A stretch of DNA of 60,149 bases from JAAGZL01 sp050290785 (GCA_050290785.1 JBNKIR010000019.1:1-60149), one strand, 5' to 3'. Counted from the stretch's first letter, positions 8,728-19,100 are shown. Notes: generated by a model not told the origin, from the sequence alone. Numbers and translations are program-made.

Positions 8728-9302
8728 TTCCATTGCCAAAACATGAGGATGCTGATGATATGAGTGAGGCTGAGTACGGCGAATGCCAGCGTTATAGGTA
8801 GATGTACGGTACGCCATTTTTTCATCAGGTCGAAGGTGGTGGCATCCCAGAACATCTTCCTCTCGGCCTCTTCCTCGGATAGCCCCTTCTGTAGATAGTA
8901 CTGCTTTTTATCGGCCAGGAAGCGACGTGATCGGTCCAGCAAATATTTCCCGGTCATGCCGCTTATGATGTTGATCAGCATCGCCCCCAGAGCCAACCAT
9001 GGCAATATGGTATAGATATGTATGCCAGCATGGACCAGAATCATGAGGCATCCAATCCAGGCCAGGGTTTCATGCAGCACGAGAAGCGTCTTGGGCTTGC
9101 CGAAGCTGATCTTCTTGCGCTTGCGCAGAGAGTATAAGAAAGAGGACAGGATCAACAGGCTGCCTGGTATTCCCAGCCAGCGACCGACCCAGGTCAGGTC
9201 CAGCAAATGCAGTACTGCATCGGTGACTATGGTCGCTACAAACAGCGACCCCAATATCGTCACAAAGGGGAGAATCTCTTTTCTAGTCAGTGATCTTTCC
9301 AT
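8724..9302 (-). CDS. His-rich membrane protein, probable cytochrome b-type partner
   Basis: A 192-residue membrane protein with about five hydrophobic segments (11-33, 45-60, 73-98, 100-118, 166-187). Histidines sit inside or at the ends of segments (His32, 77, 91, 95, 167, 181), as in small di-haem cytochrome b proteins. A polar loop at 123-165 (KYLLDRSRRFLADKK, then LSEEEAERKMF) faces one side. The gene overlaps the octahaem cytochrome start by four bases, so the two are probably co-translated. A role in passing electrons between the quinone pool and the cytochrome is likely but inferred. I cannot name a family with certainty; a DUF4405-like or ferric-reductase-like b-type protein is the best comparison. 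Confidence 0.7.
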   Translation of the reverse strand: MERSLTRKEILPFVTILGSLFVATIVTDAVLHLLDLTWVGRWLGIPGSLLILSSFLYSLRKRKKISFGKPKTLLVLHETLAWIGCLMILVHAGIHIYTILPWLALGAMLINIISGMTGKYLLDRSRRFLADKKQYYLQKGLSEEEAERKMFWDATTFDLMKKWRTVHLPITLAFAVLSLTHIISILMFWQWK

Positions 9303-9364
9303 GGTTCATTCTTTATCAACTTGATCAGGTAATTTATTACAGCGCCTACTTTTCAAACCGCCGC

Positions 9365-10687
9365 CTATACAGACACGCAGGGCATGCGAACTCGAACGCA
9401 TAATCCGCTTAACTTATCTGATCGGCTAAAACTGATGTCGCCGTCATAAAGCTTCACTATATCGCCCACTATGGCCAACCCAAGACCATGCCCTTCTACA
9501 TTCTCATCCAGACGGGTACCTCGCTGTGTCAGGTTATAAATATCTTCATCTTTCAATCCAGATCCGTCATCCTCCACTACCAGGAGCAAATCATCTCCCA
9601 GAGTTACGCTGCAACTCACCTTTGACGCAGCCCATTTGCATGCGTTATCCAGCAGATTGCCGAATAGCTCCAACATATCCTCCCGATCGCCGAATGGTTT
9701 TACCGATCCGGTGATGTTATGCCCTATAAAGATATGCTTATCCTTATGCACCTGCTGTAGCACCTCTATCAGGTCCGGTATCTCAACAACCGGATCAAAC
9801 CTGAGACTGGAGCTATCCCTCCCGGCCAACCTGGCCCGCTTCAGCTCCCGATCCATTAACATGCGTATCCGTTGCGTCTGCGCTATCGCCTGTTGTATAT
9901 CGATACCATTACCATGCGCATCAAAATATTGGGTAAGAATATTCAATGGGCCCTTAAGCGCATGGGCGAGATTACCCAGTCCATTGCGGGAACGCTCCAG
10001 GCGCTGCGAAAGCAATAGCAGCAGATGATTAAACTCCTGCACCAGCGGCAACACCTCAGCAGGTACATCCTCAGAGAGTTTTACCACATGCCCCTGCTCC
10101 AACTGTCGTATCTCTTCCCGCACCTTTACCAGATATTTGAACGAGTGACGTACCACCATACTCTGAACCAACAACAGAACGAGTAACCCGCTCAAGGCCA
10201 GTAATGCGAACAAACCTATAAAAGAGTCCAGCTCCTTATAGGCGGCCGTCATGTCCTCTGCTACTCCCAGAGTAAATTTGCGTCCATCTTTTTCATATCC
10301 ATTAAGCAGGAGTAGCAGAGGTTGACTTGAAGGACCACTCAGAATCATGCGTCTGGAATCGCCAGTATCCAGCTTTGGTATATCCAGGGATTGATCCCAC
10401 AGAGAGCGCGAATAAACGCTGTGACCATCATCAAACCTGATGGCGTAGTAATGACCTGAAAGCGGCTGCATATAGACCTGATTGCTCCAACGTAACTGCA
10501 CATCCTGTTTGCCAGTAGCAACGACCATGGCCGCCAGCAACCCTTCCGCATCGTGCTCTAATCTGGATTCGACCAGGCTTTCGGCCATGTTGCGCAGATT
10601 GTTGCTGCCGATAAGCCACATCAGACCCATCAGGACCACAAGCGTCAGGGCAAGGCCAAATTGCAGCTTACTCTCAAGCGACCTCAT
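9365..10687 (-). CDS. Sensor histidine kinase (PhoQ/QseC-like), redox cluster
   Basis: A 440-residue membrane kinase. Transmembrane segments lie at about 8-28 and 157-178, enclosing a periplasmic sensor region of some 125 residues. A HAMP-like linker follows. The phospho-acceptor helix has LAHALKGPLNIL with His242. The ATPase domain shows the N-box (GNLLDNACKW), G1 (DDGSGL) and G2 (GHGLGLAIV). It starts inside the stop of the response regulator (ATGA overlap at 10684-10687), the usual arrangement for a cognate pair. The signal is unknown; with a PepSY protein upstream and cytochromes on both sides, an envelope redox or metal cue is plausible. Confidence 0.92.
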   Translation of the reverse strand: MRSLESKLQFGLALTLVVLMGLMWLIGSNNLRNMAESLVESRLEHDAEGLLAAMVVATGKQDVQLRWSNQVYMQPLSGHYYAIRFDDGHSVYSRSLWDQSLDIPKLDTGDSRRMILSGPSSQPLLLLLNGYEKDGRKFTLGVAEDMTAAYKELDSFIGLFALLALSGLLVLLLVQSMVVRHSFKYLVKVREEIRQLEQGHVVKLSEDVPAEVLPLVQEFNHLLLLLSQRLERSRNGLGNLAHALKGPLNILTQYFDAHGNGIDIQQAIAQTQRIRMLMDRELKRARLAGRDSSSLRFDPVVEIPDLIEVLQQVHKDKHIFIGHNITGSVKPFGDREDMLELFGNLLDNACKWAASKVSCSVTLGDDLLLVVEDDGSGLKDEDIYNLTQRGTRLDENVEGHGLGLAIVGDIVKLYDGDISFSRSDKLSGLCVRVRMPCVSV

Positions 10688-11352
10688 CTCTCTTCCGCCA
10701 TAAAGATATAGCCCTGGCCGCGGCGCGTCTGGATCATATCTTTACCCAGCTTTTCACGCAGCTTACGCACATAGACCTCGATCACATTACTATCGAGATC
10801 AAAATTCTGCTCATAGACGTGCTCGGTCAGCCGCGTCCTGGACAAGACCTTTCCCGGATGCAGCATAAAATAACGTAACAGTCGAAACTCGGTTCCGGTA
10901 AGCTCTATCCGCTCGCCTTCTGCTGTAATTATCTGTTGAGTATCTTCATCCAGGGTCAGACCGCCACTCGATACATTGGAGCCAGGCCTGTTATGACTGC
11001 GTTTAACCAATGCCATGATACGGGCACTCAACTCTTCCAGATGAAACGGCTTGCCCAGATAATCATCCGCTCCCGCCTTTAAACCATCCACCCGTTCATG
11101 CCAGGCATCACGTGCGGTCAAAACTATCACCGGGACACGGTTACCCTTGCGCCGCCAATTTTGCAGCACATCCAATCCAGGTCGTTGCGGCAGCCCCAGA
11201 TCAAGCACCACAATATCGTAAGGCTCCTGATCCCCCAGGAACTCGCCATCGACACCATTATCCACCCAGTCAACCGCATAGCCCTGGCGGGCAAGCTGCT
11301 GTTTTAATGAATCAGCCAGCAATCTGTCATCTTCGATCAACAGCAGACGCAA
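10684..11352 (-). CDS. OmpR/PhoP-family response regulator, redox cluster
   Basis: A 222-residue two-domain regulator. The receiver has the acidic pocket EDD (7-9), phospho-acceptor Asp51 (VVLDLGLP) and Lys101 (GKPF). The C-terminal winged helix carries ELTGTEFRLLRY and ends with VYVRKLREKL and RGQGY, typical of PhoP/QseB-type DNA-binding domains. Its kinase gene overlaps it downstream, and the PepSY gene ends three bases upstream of its start, so the three form one transcription unit. Likely targets include its own cluster; no operator is obvious. Confidence 0.93.
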   Translation of the reverse strand: MRLLLIEDDRLLADSLKQQLARQGYAVDWVDNGVDGEFLGDQEPYDIVVLDLGLPQRPGLDVLQNWRRKGNRVPVIVLTARDAWHERVDGLKAGADDYLGKPFHLEELSARIMALVKRSHNRPGSNVSSGGLTLDEDTQQIITAEGERIELTGTEFRLLRYFMLHPGKVLSRTRLTEHVYEQNFDLDSNVIEVYVRKLREKLGKDMIQTRRGQGYIFMAEER

Positions 11353-11355
11353 TTG

Positions 11356-11673
11356 TCAATTCTCCGCTTCTGTAGTAATGATTTCACCCGTAGCCGCATC
11401 CACGTTGGATTCCCACACCTTTCCATCCGGACCAAGAAATTCAATCTCGTAAACAGGACGCTCATCTTTGATTTCCAGCTCAACCTCAAGTATGCGAGCG
11501 GCCCGCTCCTTTCCAATAATATTCAATATTTCCTGTAACGGCAGGATAGCACCACTCTGCATGAGACGACGGGATTCCGCCTGATCATCATCTCCACTCA
11601 CATAGCCCGAAGCCAATACACTGGCCAACAGGGCCAGAATCAACAGTCGCTTAATCAAAACAGTATCCCCCAT
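11356..11673 (-). CDS. Small periplasmic PepSY-domain protein
   Basis: A 105-residue exported protein: a signal peptide (hydrophobic LLILALLASVLASG) followed by one PepSY-like domain, with the typical ending YEIEFLGPDGKVWE...DAATGEI. Small PepSY proteins beside two-component systems are common and are thought to modulate the sensor or bind a ligand in the periplasm. The ATG at 11673 has little ribosome-binding sequence. A TTG at 11658 lies seven or eight bases after GGGGGA and would give a neater signal peptide (MIKRLLIL), so it may be the true start. It lies between the cytochrome b561 gene and the regulator. Confidence 0.82.
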   Translation of the reverse strand: MGDTVLIKRLLILALLASVLASGYVSGDDDQAESRRLMQSGAILPLQEILNIIGKERAARILEVELEIKDERPVYEIEFLGPDGKVWESNVDAATGEIITTEAEN

Positions 11674-11691
11674 TCCATGAATAATACAGTA

Positions 11692-12264
11692 TCAATACTG
11701 TTCGCGTTTCAGGCCGTTAATCATTGATCGCACCAGATTCTCTCTATGTTGCAGACTTGCCAGTAGCACACCACCAAGATGCAGGAACACCAGTAACAGG
11801 GTGAAGTTGGCAAAGAATTCATGCACCTCTTCCGCTGCCTTTTTGACGAAGCGCGGCATTGAAGCCATTACGCCAGCCAAGGGACCGGCCGCCTGCTCCG
11901 CCCCATAGGCGGCGAATCCGGTAATTACAGCCAGGGCAAGGGAAACAAGCAACGCCACGACCATGGCCCCACCTGCCGGATTATGTCCTACATAGTGTTC
12001 AGCCTTGAAACTGACAACATCTTTTAGATATGAGAACACCGTTGATGGCGAATAGGTAAAATTCTTGAACCTGGAGTGCTCTGTACCGATAAATCCCCAA
12101 ATAAGACGAAACAGAATCAGCCCTCCGATGATATATCCGGCCAGCACATGCAAGGGCATAATGTGATCTTCCGTGATATATGCGACTAAAAACGAAAAAA
12201 CCAGGGACCAGTGAAACAGCCGTACCGGCAGGTCCCACACCTTGATCTGTCTATCAGCGTTCAT
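11692..12264 (-). CDS. Cytochrome b561-type membrane protein
   Basis: A 190-residue four-helix membrane protein of the cytochrome b561 / Ni,Fe-hydrogenase b-subunit family. It has the typical N-terminus (VWDLPVRLFHW, His18), RLIWGFIG after helix two, and histidines 39, 148 and 162 suited to bind two haems b. It should exchange electrons between quinone and a periplasmic carrier. As the first gene of the cluster it shares the minus-strand direction with the PepSY protein, two-component pair and octahaem cytochrome. The gap to the PepSY gene is 18 bases. Known relatives often pair with soluble c-type cytochromes, which fits this setting. Confidence 0.88.
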   Translation of the reverse strand: MNADRQIKVWDLPVRLFHWSLVFSFLVAYITEDHIMPLHVLAGYIIGGLILFRLIWGFIGTEHSRFKNFTYSPSTVFSYLKDVVSFKAEHYVGHNPAGGAMVVALLVSLALAVITGFAAYGAEQAAGPLAGVMASMPRFVKKAAEEVHEFFANFTLLLVFLHLGGVLLASLQHRENLVRSMINGLKREQY

Positions 12265-12396
12265 AACTCTCCTCCACTAACTTACAGGAAAGTCTAACCG
12301 CACAAGATGAAATAAAGCTGAAAATATACAGTTACCTACTCGATCGCCAGATCCACCTAACATAAAGCAGCGTTGTTAACGGATGCTTGACCTTTT

Positions 12397-13812
12397 TTAT
12401 TCTTTGCGGAACAACTCATACCCGCACCGCACCATGCTCTTCGAACGGTAGAGGGCCTCATCGGATTCAGAGATTAGCAGATTGATATCGGACATCTCAG
12501 GGCGACTCAATGCGATACCGATACTCGCACCAACCTCCAGCGTTTGACCTTCGATCATATACGGCTGCCCGATCACGGATATGATTTTCTCGGCCAAAAG
12601 AGTTGCGTCCTTTTCATCTGAAACTGAGTTTTGCAGGATCAGGAACTCATCACCGCCATATCTTACCGCCAGGTCCTCTTTACGAATCACGCCGTGAATC
12701 CTTCTGGCAACCTCTTTAAGCACTTCGTCTCCTATTTGATGACCTAATTTATCGTTAATATCCTTAAATCTATCCAGATCAACATAGTGCAACGCAAAGA
12801 TATCACCAGGATTGCGGCGGAAGCTGGATGTGGAGTTCATCATCCGATCAAACAACATATTACGATTGGCCAATCCGGTGAGCGGGTCATGGAAAGCCTT
12901 AAATCTAATCTCGTCCATTACCTGACGTTCACTGTAGTCCTGCAGTATTCCATGTATAAGAACCCCCTCACCTCTTGGGCGAGACTCAACCTGTCCACGC
13001 ATGGAAAGCGACATCATCTGCCCGCCTTTGTTATGCCCATATATATCTATATGGAAATAGCTATCTGCAGAGGCATTTTTTAATGCTACTTGGACCTTCT
13101 CACGATCAGTATTGGCGATAAAACTCAGAAATTCGTCGATGGTATTTGGTAATGCCATCGAACTGTCGCAATCGAAAATACCGGCAAACATGTGATCGAA
13201 TTTAATTGTATTATCTTCCGGATCACACTCCCATGCGGTCACGGAAGCGATATTTTGCACCTCACGCATGCGCTGCTGATCTGCCAGCAGGTGGCACTGT
13301 TCCCGATGCCGCTTTACCAGCAACCACACCGTGTCTGCTATCCGCTGTAAAGTTTCGATATCCTCATGAATGTATTCTGACTTTTTATTACCCACTCCGG
13401 TCAGCACCCTGACCTTATTCCCGTCTATTACCGGTACGCCCAAATGACGAACCAGGTGGGCATGCCCCTCCGGATAGCCCTGTCGATCAGGTATCGACTG
13501 GTAGTCGTTATGAATAAACGGCCGTTTAAATCTAAAGCAGTCGGCCCATACCCCTGCGGAATTGATAGGATAATGACGCTCATAAACCGCCGTACAATGG
13601 GCAAGAGTGCCCTTTGACCATGTCACTAACTCAATGGTCTCCTGATCATCGTTTACAAAATGAAAATAACCTATACTGCTTCCGGTCAGCTTCTCCGCTG
13701 ACTCAAGGCCGCTCTGGATGATTTGCTGTTCATCAGCATTCAGGGCGGTCTCATGCAGTGCCAGCAATGCACTTGCCAGATCACGTTTTTGCTCAAAGAT
13801 ATCCTCTGGCAT
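12397..13812 (-). CDS. GAF-PAS-GGDEF diguanylate cyclase
   Basis: A 471-residue soluble signalling protein. Residues 15-165 form a GAF_2-type sensor (TGSSIGYFHFV, GVWADCFRFKRPFIHNDY, RHLGVPVIDG). A PAS-like segment covers about 180-295, and a GGDEF domain fills the C-terminus (DPLTGLANRNMLFDR onward). The active-site motif is a perfect GGDEF (RYGGDEFLIL), so it should make cyclic-di-GMP. An RxxD inhibitory site (RKED) lies five residues before it, so product feedback is expected. There is no membrane segment. AGGACAG before the ATG is a fair ribosome-binding site. It stands apart from the next genes but in the same direction. Confidence 0.9.
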   Translation of the reverse strand: MPEDIFEQKRDLASALLALHETALNADEQQIIQSGLESAEKLTGSSIGYFHFVNDDQETIELVTWSKGTLAHCTAVYERHYPINSAGVWADCFRFKRPFIHNDYQSIPDRQGYPEGHAHLVRHLGVPVIDGNKVRVLTGVGNKKSEYIHEDIETLQRIADTVWLLVKRHREQCHLLADQQRMREVQNIASVTAWECDPEDNTIKFDHMFAGIFDCDSSMALPNTIDEFLSFIANTDREKVQVALKNASADSYFHIDIYGHNKGGQMMSLSMRGQVESRPRGEGVLIHGILQDYSERQVMDEIRFKAFHDPLTGLANRNMLFDRMMNSTSSFRRNPGDIFALHYVDLDRFKDINDKLGHQIGDEVLKEVARRIHGVIRKEDLAVRYGGDEFLILQNSVSDEKDATLLAEKIISVIGQPYMIEGQTLEVGASIGIALSRPEMSDINLLISESDEALYRSKSMVRCGYELFRKE

Positions 13813-13902
13813 ATCTGTCCTGAAATAGAAAATGGGTGTTTAGAGAATACCGCTAAAGGTATAGGGATTTGCTGTTAACAAATAAAGGAAGAGAAATCAT
13901 CG

Positions 13903-13956
13903 TCACGTCTGCCGCCGCGCCCAACCCTTGATATCCATATCTTCAGCATTTCTCAT
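13903..13956 (-). CDS. Possible 17-residue small ORF
   Basis: In the gap between the GGDEF gene and the lipid kinase, an ATG at 13956 follows a perfect AAGGAG with eight bases of spacing. It opens an 18-codon frame encoding MRNAEDMDIKGWARRQT and a stop. The ribosome-binding site is stronger than that of many annotated genes here. The peptide resembles nothing I know; it could be a leader peptide, a small regulatory protein or chance. Confidence 0.35.
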   Translation of the reverse strand: MRNAEDMDIKGWARRQT

Positions 13957-14063
13957 AGCGCCAACTCCTTATACGATAAACATATTACCTCTATCTTAGC
14001 TCATATTTGCAACTGTCGATCTGTTCTTAATGCGAACACCTCTCAGCATAACGGAAAACCACA

Positions 14064-14948
14064 TCAAACCTTGAAATCAATGGCTGACGGCAGCACAGTA
14101 ACAGATATTGAGCCGGTTCCCAGAAATTCTCCATCGGCCTCGATCGGCCACTCATCCGGTAGATGGAGATACATCGTGGTTCCGGTCAAGCGCTGCAGAC
14201 TTTTGTGCCGCAGGTGTTTTCCCCGCACTACCCTTGGCATCACGGAGAACGCCTTACGTTTCGGGCCTGAGAATACCTGCACGTCTGCCAGACCATCGGA
14301 TACAGAGGCCCTGGGAGCGATGTTCATCCCACCACCGAAAAACTGCCCGTTGGCTATAACGATCTCGAAGGCCTTATCTGATATCAGTTCGTGATCATCC
14401 ACTCTCACATCGACCTCTCCCCAGATAAAAGACGGCAGAGTAAGCCAGAACGCAATCGCATATCTGCTCTCACCGATCCATTGAGGCATACGCCTTGTAG
14501 TGGTAACTGCTGCAGCACCAACCCCGGCCTCAATTGCATTGAGTGAGTACACTGTGCCGAATGCACCCTCGATGCGCATGATGTCAACTCTATGCCACTC
14601 GTCACTTAACAGACGTGGCACCATATCTTCGATCGTTCTCGGAAGATTAAACGTCCGTATAAAATCTGAACCGCTTCCCGCCGGCAGGATAGCCAATCCC
14701 GGAGGACGATCCCACTCCAGTTGCATAATGGCGTTAAGCAGTAGGTGGGCTGTGCCATCACCACCCACACCGGCGAACTGTCTCACTCCAGCTTTGTGAC
14801 CCGCAACAATGATCTCCTTAACGTGCTCGGGACTCTGGGACTCATGCACCTCTGCCGCCACCCCATGTTTGGCTAACGCATTGCCAGCGCGCGCCAAGGC
14901 CTCATCTGGTCTTCCGGCAGAAGGATTGACAATAACCCACCAGGTCAT
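14064..14948 (-). CDS. Lipid/diacylglycerol kinase family protein (YegS-like)
   Basis: A 294-residue kinase with the DAGK catalytic fold: N-terminal VIVNPSAG, the nucleotide-binding GVGGDGTAHLLLNA, and LPAGSGSDFIRTF, where the family usually has GTxNDFAR. The C-terminal half has the family's second domain (ANGQFFGGGMNIAPRASVSDG). Such proteins phosphorylate diacylglycerol, sphingoid bases or related lipids; the substrate here is not known. I start it at the ATG at 14948 because GGAGGGGG lies just before it. A longer frame begins at 15047 but adds only an Asn/Lys-rich stretch translated from an A-rich leader. It is downstream of the HD-GYP gene, about 108 bases away. Confidence 0.85.
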   Translation of the reverse strand: MTWWVIVNPSAGRPDEALARAGNALAKHGVAAEVHESQSPEHVKEIIVAGHKAGVRQFAGVGGDGTAHLLLNAIMQLEWDRPPGLAILPAGSGSDFIRTFNLPRTIEDMVPRLLSDEWHRVDIMRIEGAFGTVYSLNAIEAGVGAAAVTTTRRMPQWIGESRYAIAFWLTLPSFIWGEVDVRVDDHELISDKAFEIVIANGQFFGGGMNIAPRASVSDGLADVQVFSGPKRKAFSVMPRVVRGKHLRHKSLQRLTGTTMYLHLPDEWPIEADGEFLGTGSISVTVLPSAIDFKV

Positions 14949-15056
14949 GCTCCCCCTCCAAGTAATGTTTTTTCTATTATGTTTAGTCTTATTATTTGTC
15001 TTGTTGTTATTCTGGATAATCCTCAATGCAGCATAATTGCGCAGCATGCTTGAGAA

Positions 15057-16085
15057 TCATAAATCAAACTCATATCCATTGTCCCGAAACAGGGCCAGGG
15101 CGGCATCCACCACAGCGGCATCGAACAATACACCACGTTGATTCTCAATCTCCTGCAACGCAGCTTCGATACCAAGTCCAGCCCGGTAAGGACGGTGGGA
15201 TGCCATCGCCTCAATGACATCGGCTACGGCAAGGATTCGCGCCTCCAGCAGGATGTCGTCGCGCAGTCCCTGCGGATATCCACTGCCATCCAGGCGCTCA
15301 TGATGTTGTAGTATGATCTGGGCAATCGGCCAGGGAAAATCGATCTCCTTCATGACCTCATAACCAAGCTCAGAGTGTCGCTTGATCATGGAAAATTCGA
15401 TTTCAGTCAGCGCGCCCGGCTTGGTAAGGATCTCCGTGGGCACACTGATTTTACCTATATCATGCACCTCGGCAGCCAGATTGATACCTTCCACCATCTC
15501 TTCGGTCAGCCTTAGTTCACGGGCAATGGCACTGGCTATCTGCGCCACACGATGCTGATGCCCTGAGGTATACGGATCACGCAGCTCCAGCATGGCAGCC
15601 ACCGCCGAAACCGACTCCAGCAGGCTCTTTTTCAACCTGCGCTCACTCATCAGGAGAGAATCAGTGCGCTCATGTACCATCTCCTCCAGATTGTTGCGCA
15701 GGTTGTGCAACTCCAGATGGGTACGTACCCTGGCTAGCAACTCTTCACGCTGAAAGGGTTTGGTAACATAATCCACACCACCAAAATCGAATCCCTTGAT
15801 CTTCTCATGTGTTTCAGACAGTGCGCTGACGAAAATGACAGGTATATCGTGTAGCCTGGGCTCCTGCTTCAAACGGCGACACACCTCGAATCCATCCATT
15901 TCCGGCATACTTACATCCAGCAGGACCAGCTGTGGCGGCTGCGCCTTAGCCGCATGCAGCGCCAATTCGCCATTGATGGCCGAACGCACCTCATATCCTT
16001 CACCGGTCAGGATATCCGTAAGCAAACGCAATGAGGACGGAGTGTCATCGACCGCAAGAATGTAGTCTCTGGTTATGCCACTCAT
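15057..16085 (-). CDS. Response regulator with HD-GYP phosphodiesterase output
   Basis: A 342-residue two-domain protein. The N-terminal receiver has the phospho-acceptor in LLDVSMPEMDG and the Lys in YVTKPF. The C-terminal domain is HD-GYP, with EVHDIGKISVP and HHERLDGSGYPQGL carrying the metal-binding HD and the GYP signature. RpfG-type proteins of this layout hydrolyse cyclic-di-GMP to GMP when phosphorylated. The hybrid kinase gene ends 39 bases upstream in the same direction, so it is the likely phosphodonor. I prefer the ATG at 16085 (AGGAG eleven bases upstream) to a TTG at 16109. Confidence 0.9.
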   Translation of the reverse strand: MSGITRDYILAVDDTPSSLRLLTDILTGEGYEVRSAINGELALHAAKAQPPQLVLLDVSMPEMDGFEVCRRLKQEPRLHDIPVIFVSALSETHEKIKGFDFGGVDYVTKPFQREELLARVRTHLELHNLRNNLEEMVHERTDSLLMSERRLKKSLLESVSAVAAMLELRDPYTSGHQHRVAQIASAIARELRLTEEMVEGINLAAEVHDIGKISVPTEILTKPGALTEIEFSMIKRHSELGYEVMKEIDFPWPIAQIILQHHERLDGSGYPQGLRDDILLEARILAVADVIEAMASHRPYRAGLGIEAALQEIENQRGVLFDAAVVDAALALFRDNGYEFDL

Positions 16086-16124
16086 TGATAGGTCATCTCC
16101 TTGCGTCAATATCTGCGCTAAAAC

Positions 16125-19100
16125 TTAATCTCCATTCAAGGAATCAAGTGAGCTTAATATATCAGGATAGTCGAATTTTGCGGCGAGCTGGAAAAGAATT
16201 TTGCCTAGGTCGGCATCATCGCTAGCGATAGTGTCGATGGCGGCGTTAATACGCACACGATCCAGTGATTCCAGGGCAGCATGCAGTTCACTGCGTTGTT
16301 CGGCAGATACGTCTTTTAAGCGCTGCAGTGACTGCAGTTCGCCCACACTATCCTGTAGCGGAGTATCTGTGCGATAAATAAATTTTATTCCCAACTGGGT
16401 TGCCAGGCTATGGTATATTTCCCTAAATCTATATGGTTTGCGGATAAAGCCATCCATACCGGCCTGTAACAGTTCGCTCTGCTGCTCTTTGAAGGCGGAT
16501 GCAGTGACAGCAACTATCTTCACCTCCTTGCCGCCAGGTAGATCACGTATCCTACGCGTAGCTTCCAATCCATCCATCTCCGGCATGCGTCGGTCCATCC
16601 AGATCAGATCCGGCTTCCACTCCTGAAAGAGCCGCACACACTCCTCTCCGTTCTCCGCTACCTTTACCTTGAGTCCCAGATCAGTCATCAGCTTTGACAG
16701 CAACATCTGGTTGTCGTATTGATCCTCTGCTATCAGGATTCTATATTTCGGTTGGTCCGAGGCAATCCCCTCTATTTCACCGCTGCTTTCATCTCCCAGA
16801 CGCTTCACCTCTTCTCTATCTGCAGCTTCAAGTGGAATCTCTACACGGAATAGCGAGCCTTCGCCCGGATTACTCTCCACACTGACAGACCCTCCCATCA
16901 TCTTCACAAACTGCTGGACAATGGAGAGTCCCAAGCCGCTTCCAAGATGCATTTTCCCTTCCGGCAGCTGCATAAATGGCTGAAACAGAAACTTTTGATC
17001 TTCTGCGCTGATACCCGGCCCGTTATCAGCAACCTCAATTAAAAGGTGATACCGGGCGTTGTTTTTCAGGCCCAGGCGTATAATCACTCCACCCTTGTCG
17101 GTAAACTTCACCGCATTACTGACCAAATTAACCAGTATCTGTCGCAGACGCGACTCATCTCCCCTGATATAGCGTGGAAATTCAGATGACTGATCAAGAT
17201 CCAGCTGCACCCCTTTCTGCTGCGCCCGCAGATGCATCATATCGATCACATCACGTACCATGGCATGCAGATCAAAGGTTGTATTCTGCAGTTGCAGCTT
17301 ACCCGCTTCAATCTTTGCGATCTCCAATACATCATTTATAAGCTTCAGTAGATGTTCGCCACTATTGTTTATGATGTTGAGATTTTCCTGCTGGCTTGCA
17401 TTTAGTCCACTATCCTGGCGCATCATTTGTGAGAAACCCAGAATGGCATTAAGTGGTGTGCGAAGTTCATGACTCATATTGGCGAGAAATGCGCTCTTCG
17501 CCTTATTGGCCGCCTCGGCTTCATCCCGCGCCAGACGTAGCTCTTCAGTACGGTCACGCACCACATCCTCCAGATGATCACGATAACGTCTCAACTCATC
17601 CTCTCTCTGCTTCTGCTCAGTAATGTCCTGAACCGTACCAACAGAACGCAGCGGTTTTCCAACGGCATCATAAAACGTCTCACATCGTTCATTGACATAC
17701 TTGATACGCCCATCCCCCATCAACAGTCGATGGGTCATGTTGTAAGGTTTTTGGTTATTCACTGATTCTACATAGGCGTTATTGACTATCTCCCTGTCAT
17801 GAGGATGGATCGCATCAAGAAAAGCTTCATAGGAGGCGCCGAACTTTTCCTTATCTATTTCAAATATCCGATAGATTTCGTCGGACCAGGTCAGGACATT
17901 TGTGACCAGATCAAGTTGCCAGTTTCCAATATGTGCAAGGCGTTGAGCCTCTACAAGGCGGCGCTCGCTCTCACACATGTTACGGGCTACCAGCAGACTG
18001 GTCAGCGCATCTGCGAGCCTTCTGCTGATTTCATCGAGTAAATCCCCATCCTCTCTGCTCCAGACACGATCATATGAACACTGATGAACCCCAAACTGCC
18101 ATGGTTTTTCCACCTTTGGGTACACGGCAACGGACATAAATGATTTGATGTTATAGCGTTTACCTATCTCTTGCGGCAGAGGGTATTCAGCATTCTGGCC
18201 AAACTTTACTGCGCTAGAACTATCCAGCAGCAGTCTCTGTGTTGTTGCCACCTCGTCATCCATGGGTATCGCTTCATTGAGTATACCGGCGCCGGGATAC
18301 TCCGGCCGCGCACGTTCCATCGGAACCGTCCATGTCTTTGCGTACGGATCACATGGGTATAACAAGTAGGCACGATCACAATCAAATATGTCCAATACCT
18401 CATCAAGCACATTGCCCATCATCACTTCCAGGTCGCCGGCACCCTGGATAGCTCTGTTTATACGGTCCATATTTGCCAGAAATTCCGTGTGTAGCTGACG
18501 CTCTCTCTCTATCTGCTTCTGCTGCGTAACATCATGTGAAATGACCATGACACTGGCTACCTTACCGTCAAGATCATACTCAGGCACAAAACGCGTGTAG
18601 GCCCATCTCAACTCCCCGTCACGGGTCAGATACGTATGCTCATCAGAGCATTCTGAAGCTGTATCAATGGCATTTCTGATGTTGAGCAAATAGTGTTCAG
18701 GGTCGGTCAACGGTGATGATACATTTGGATCATTGCCAAGCGCATGATCATCAGGTACATCAAACAGCGACCTGAGTGCCGGATTGATGTAGATGCGCTG
18801 CATATTAAGGTCATAGCGTGCTATAAAATCAGGCGAATGCTCTACCAGGGTACGGAACAGTTGCTCGCTTTCAACAAGACGCTGTTCTGCCATTTTCCGC
18901 ACGGTGATATCTGTCAGCATGGCAAAGGAGCCATGAAAGTTACCATCCTCAAACACAGGGGTTGCTGAGATCAGCATCCAAACGATGCTGCCATCCTTAT
19001 GATGCAGGCGACGTTCGTAAACATCGGAAATATTCCTACTACGCTCCTGCATTTTTTGTATGTGATCACGTGCATCATCGTCTGACATGAAATCGGTGAC

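Noticed and set aside
14949..15047. A 33-residue N-terminal extension of the lipid kinase
   Set aside because: It is Asn/Lys-rich because it reads an A-rich leader, and a far better ribosome-binding site precedes the ATG at 14948, which matches the family N-terminus.
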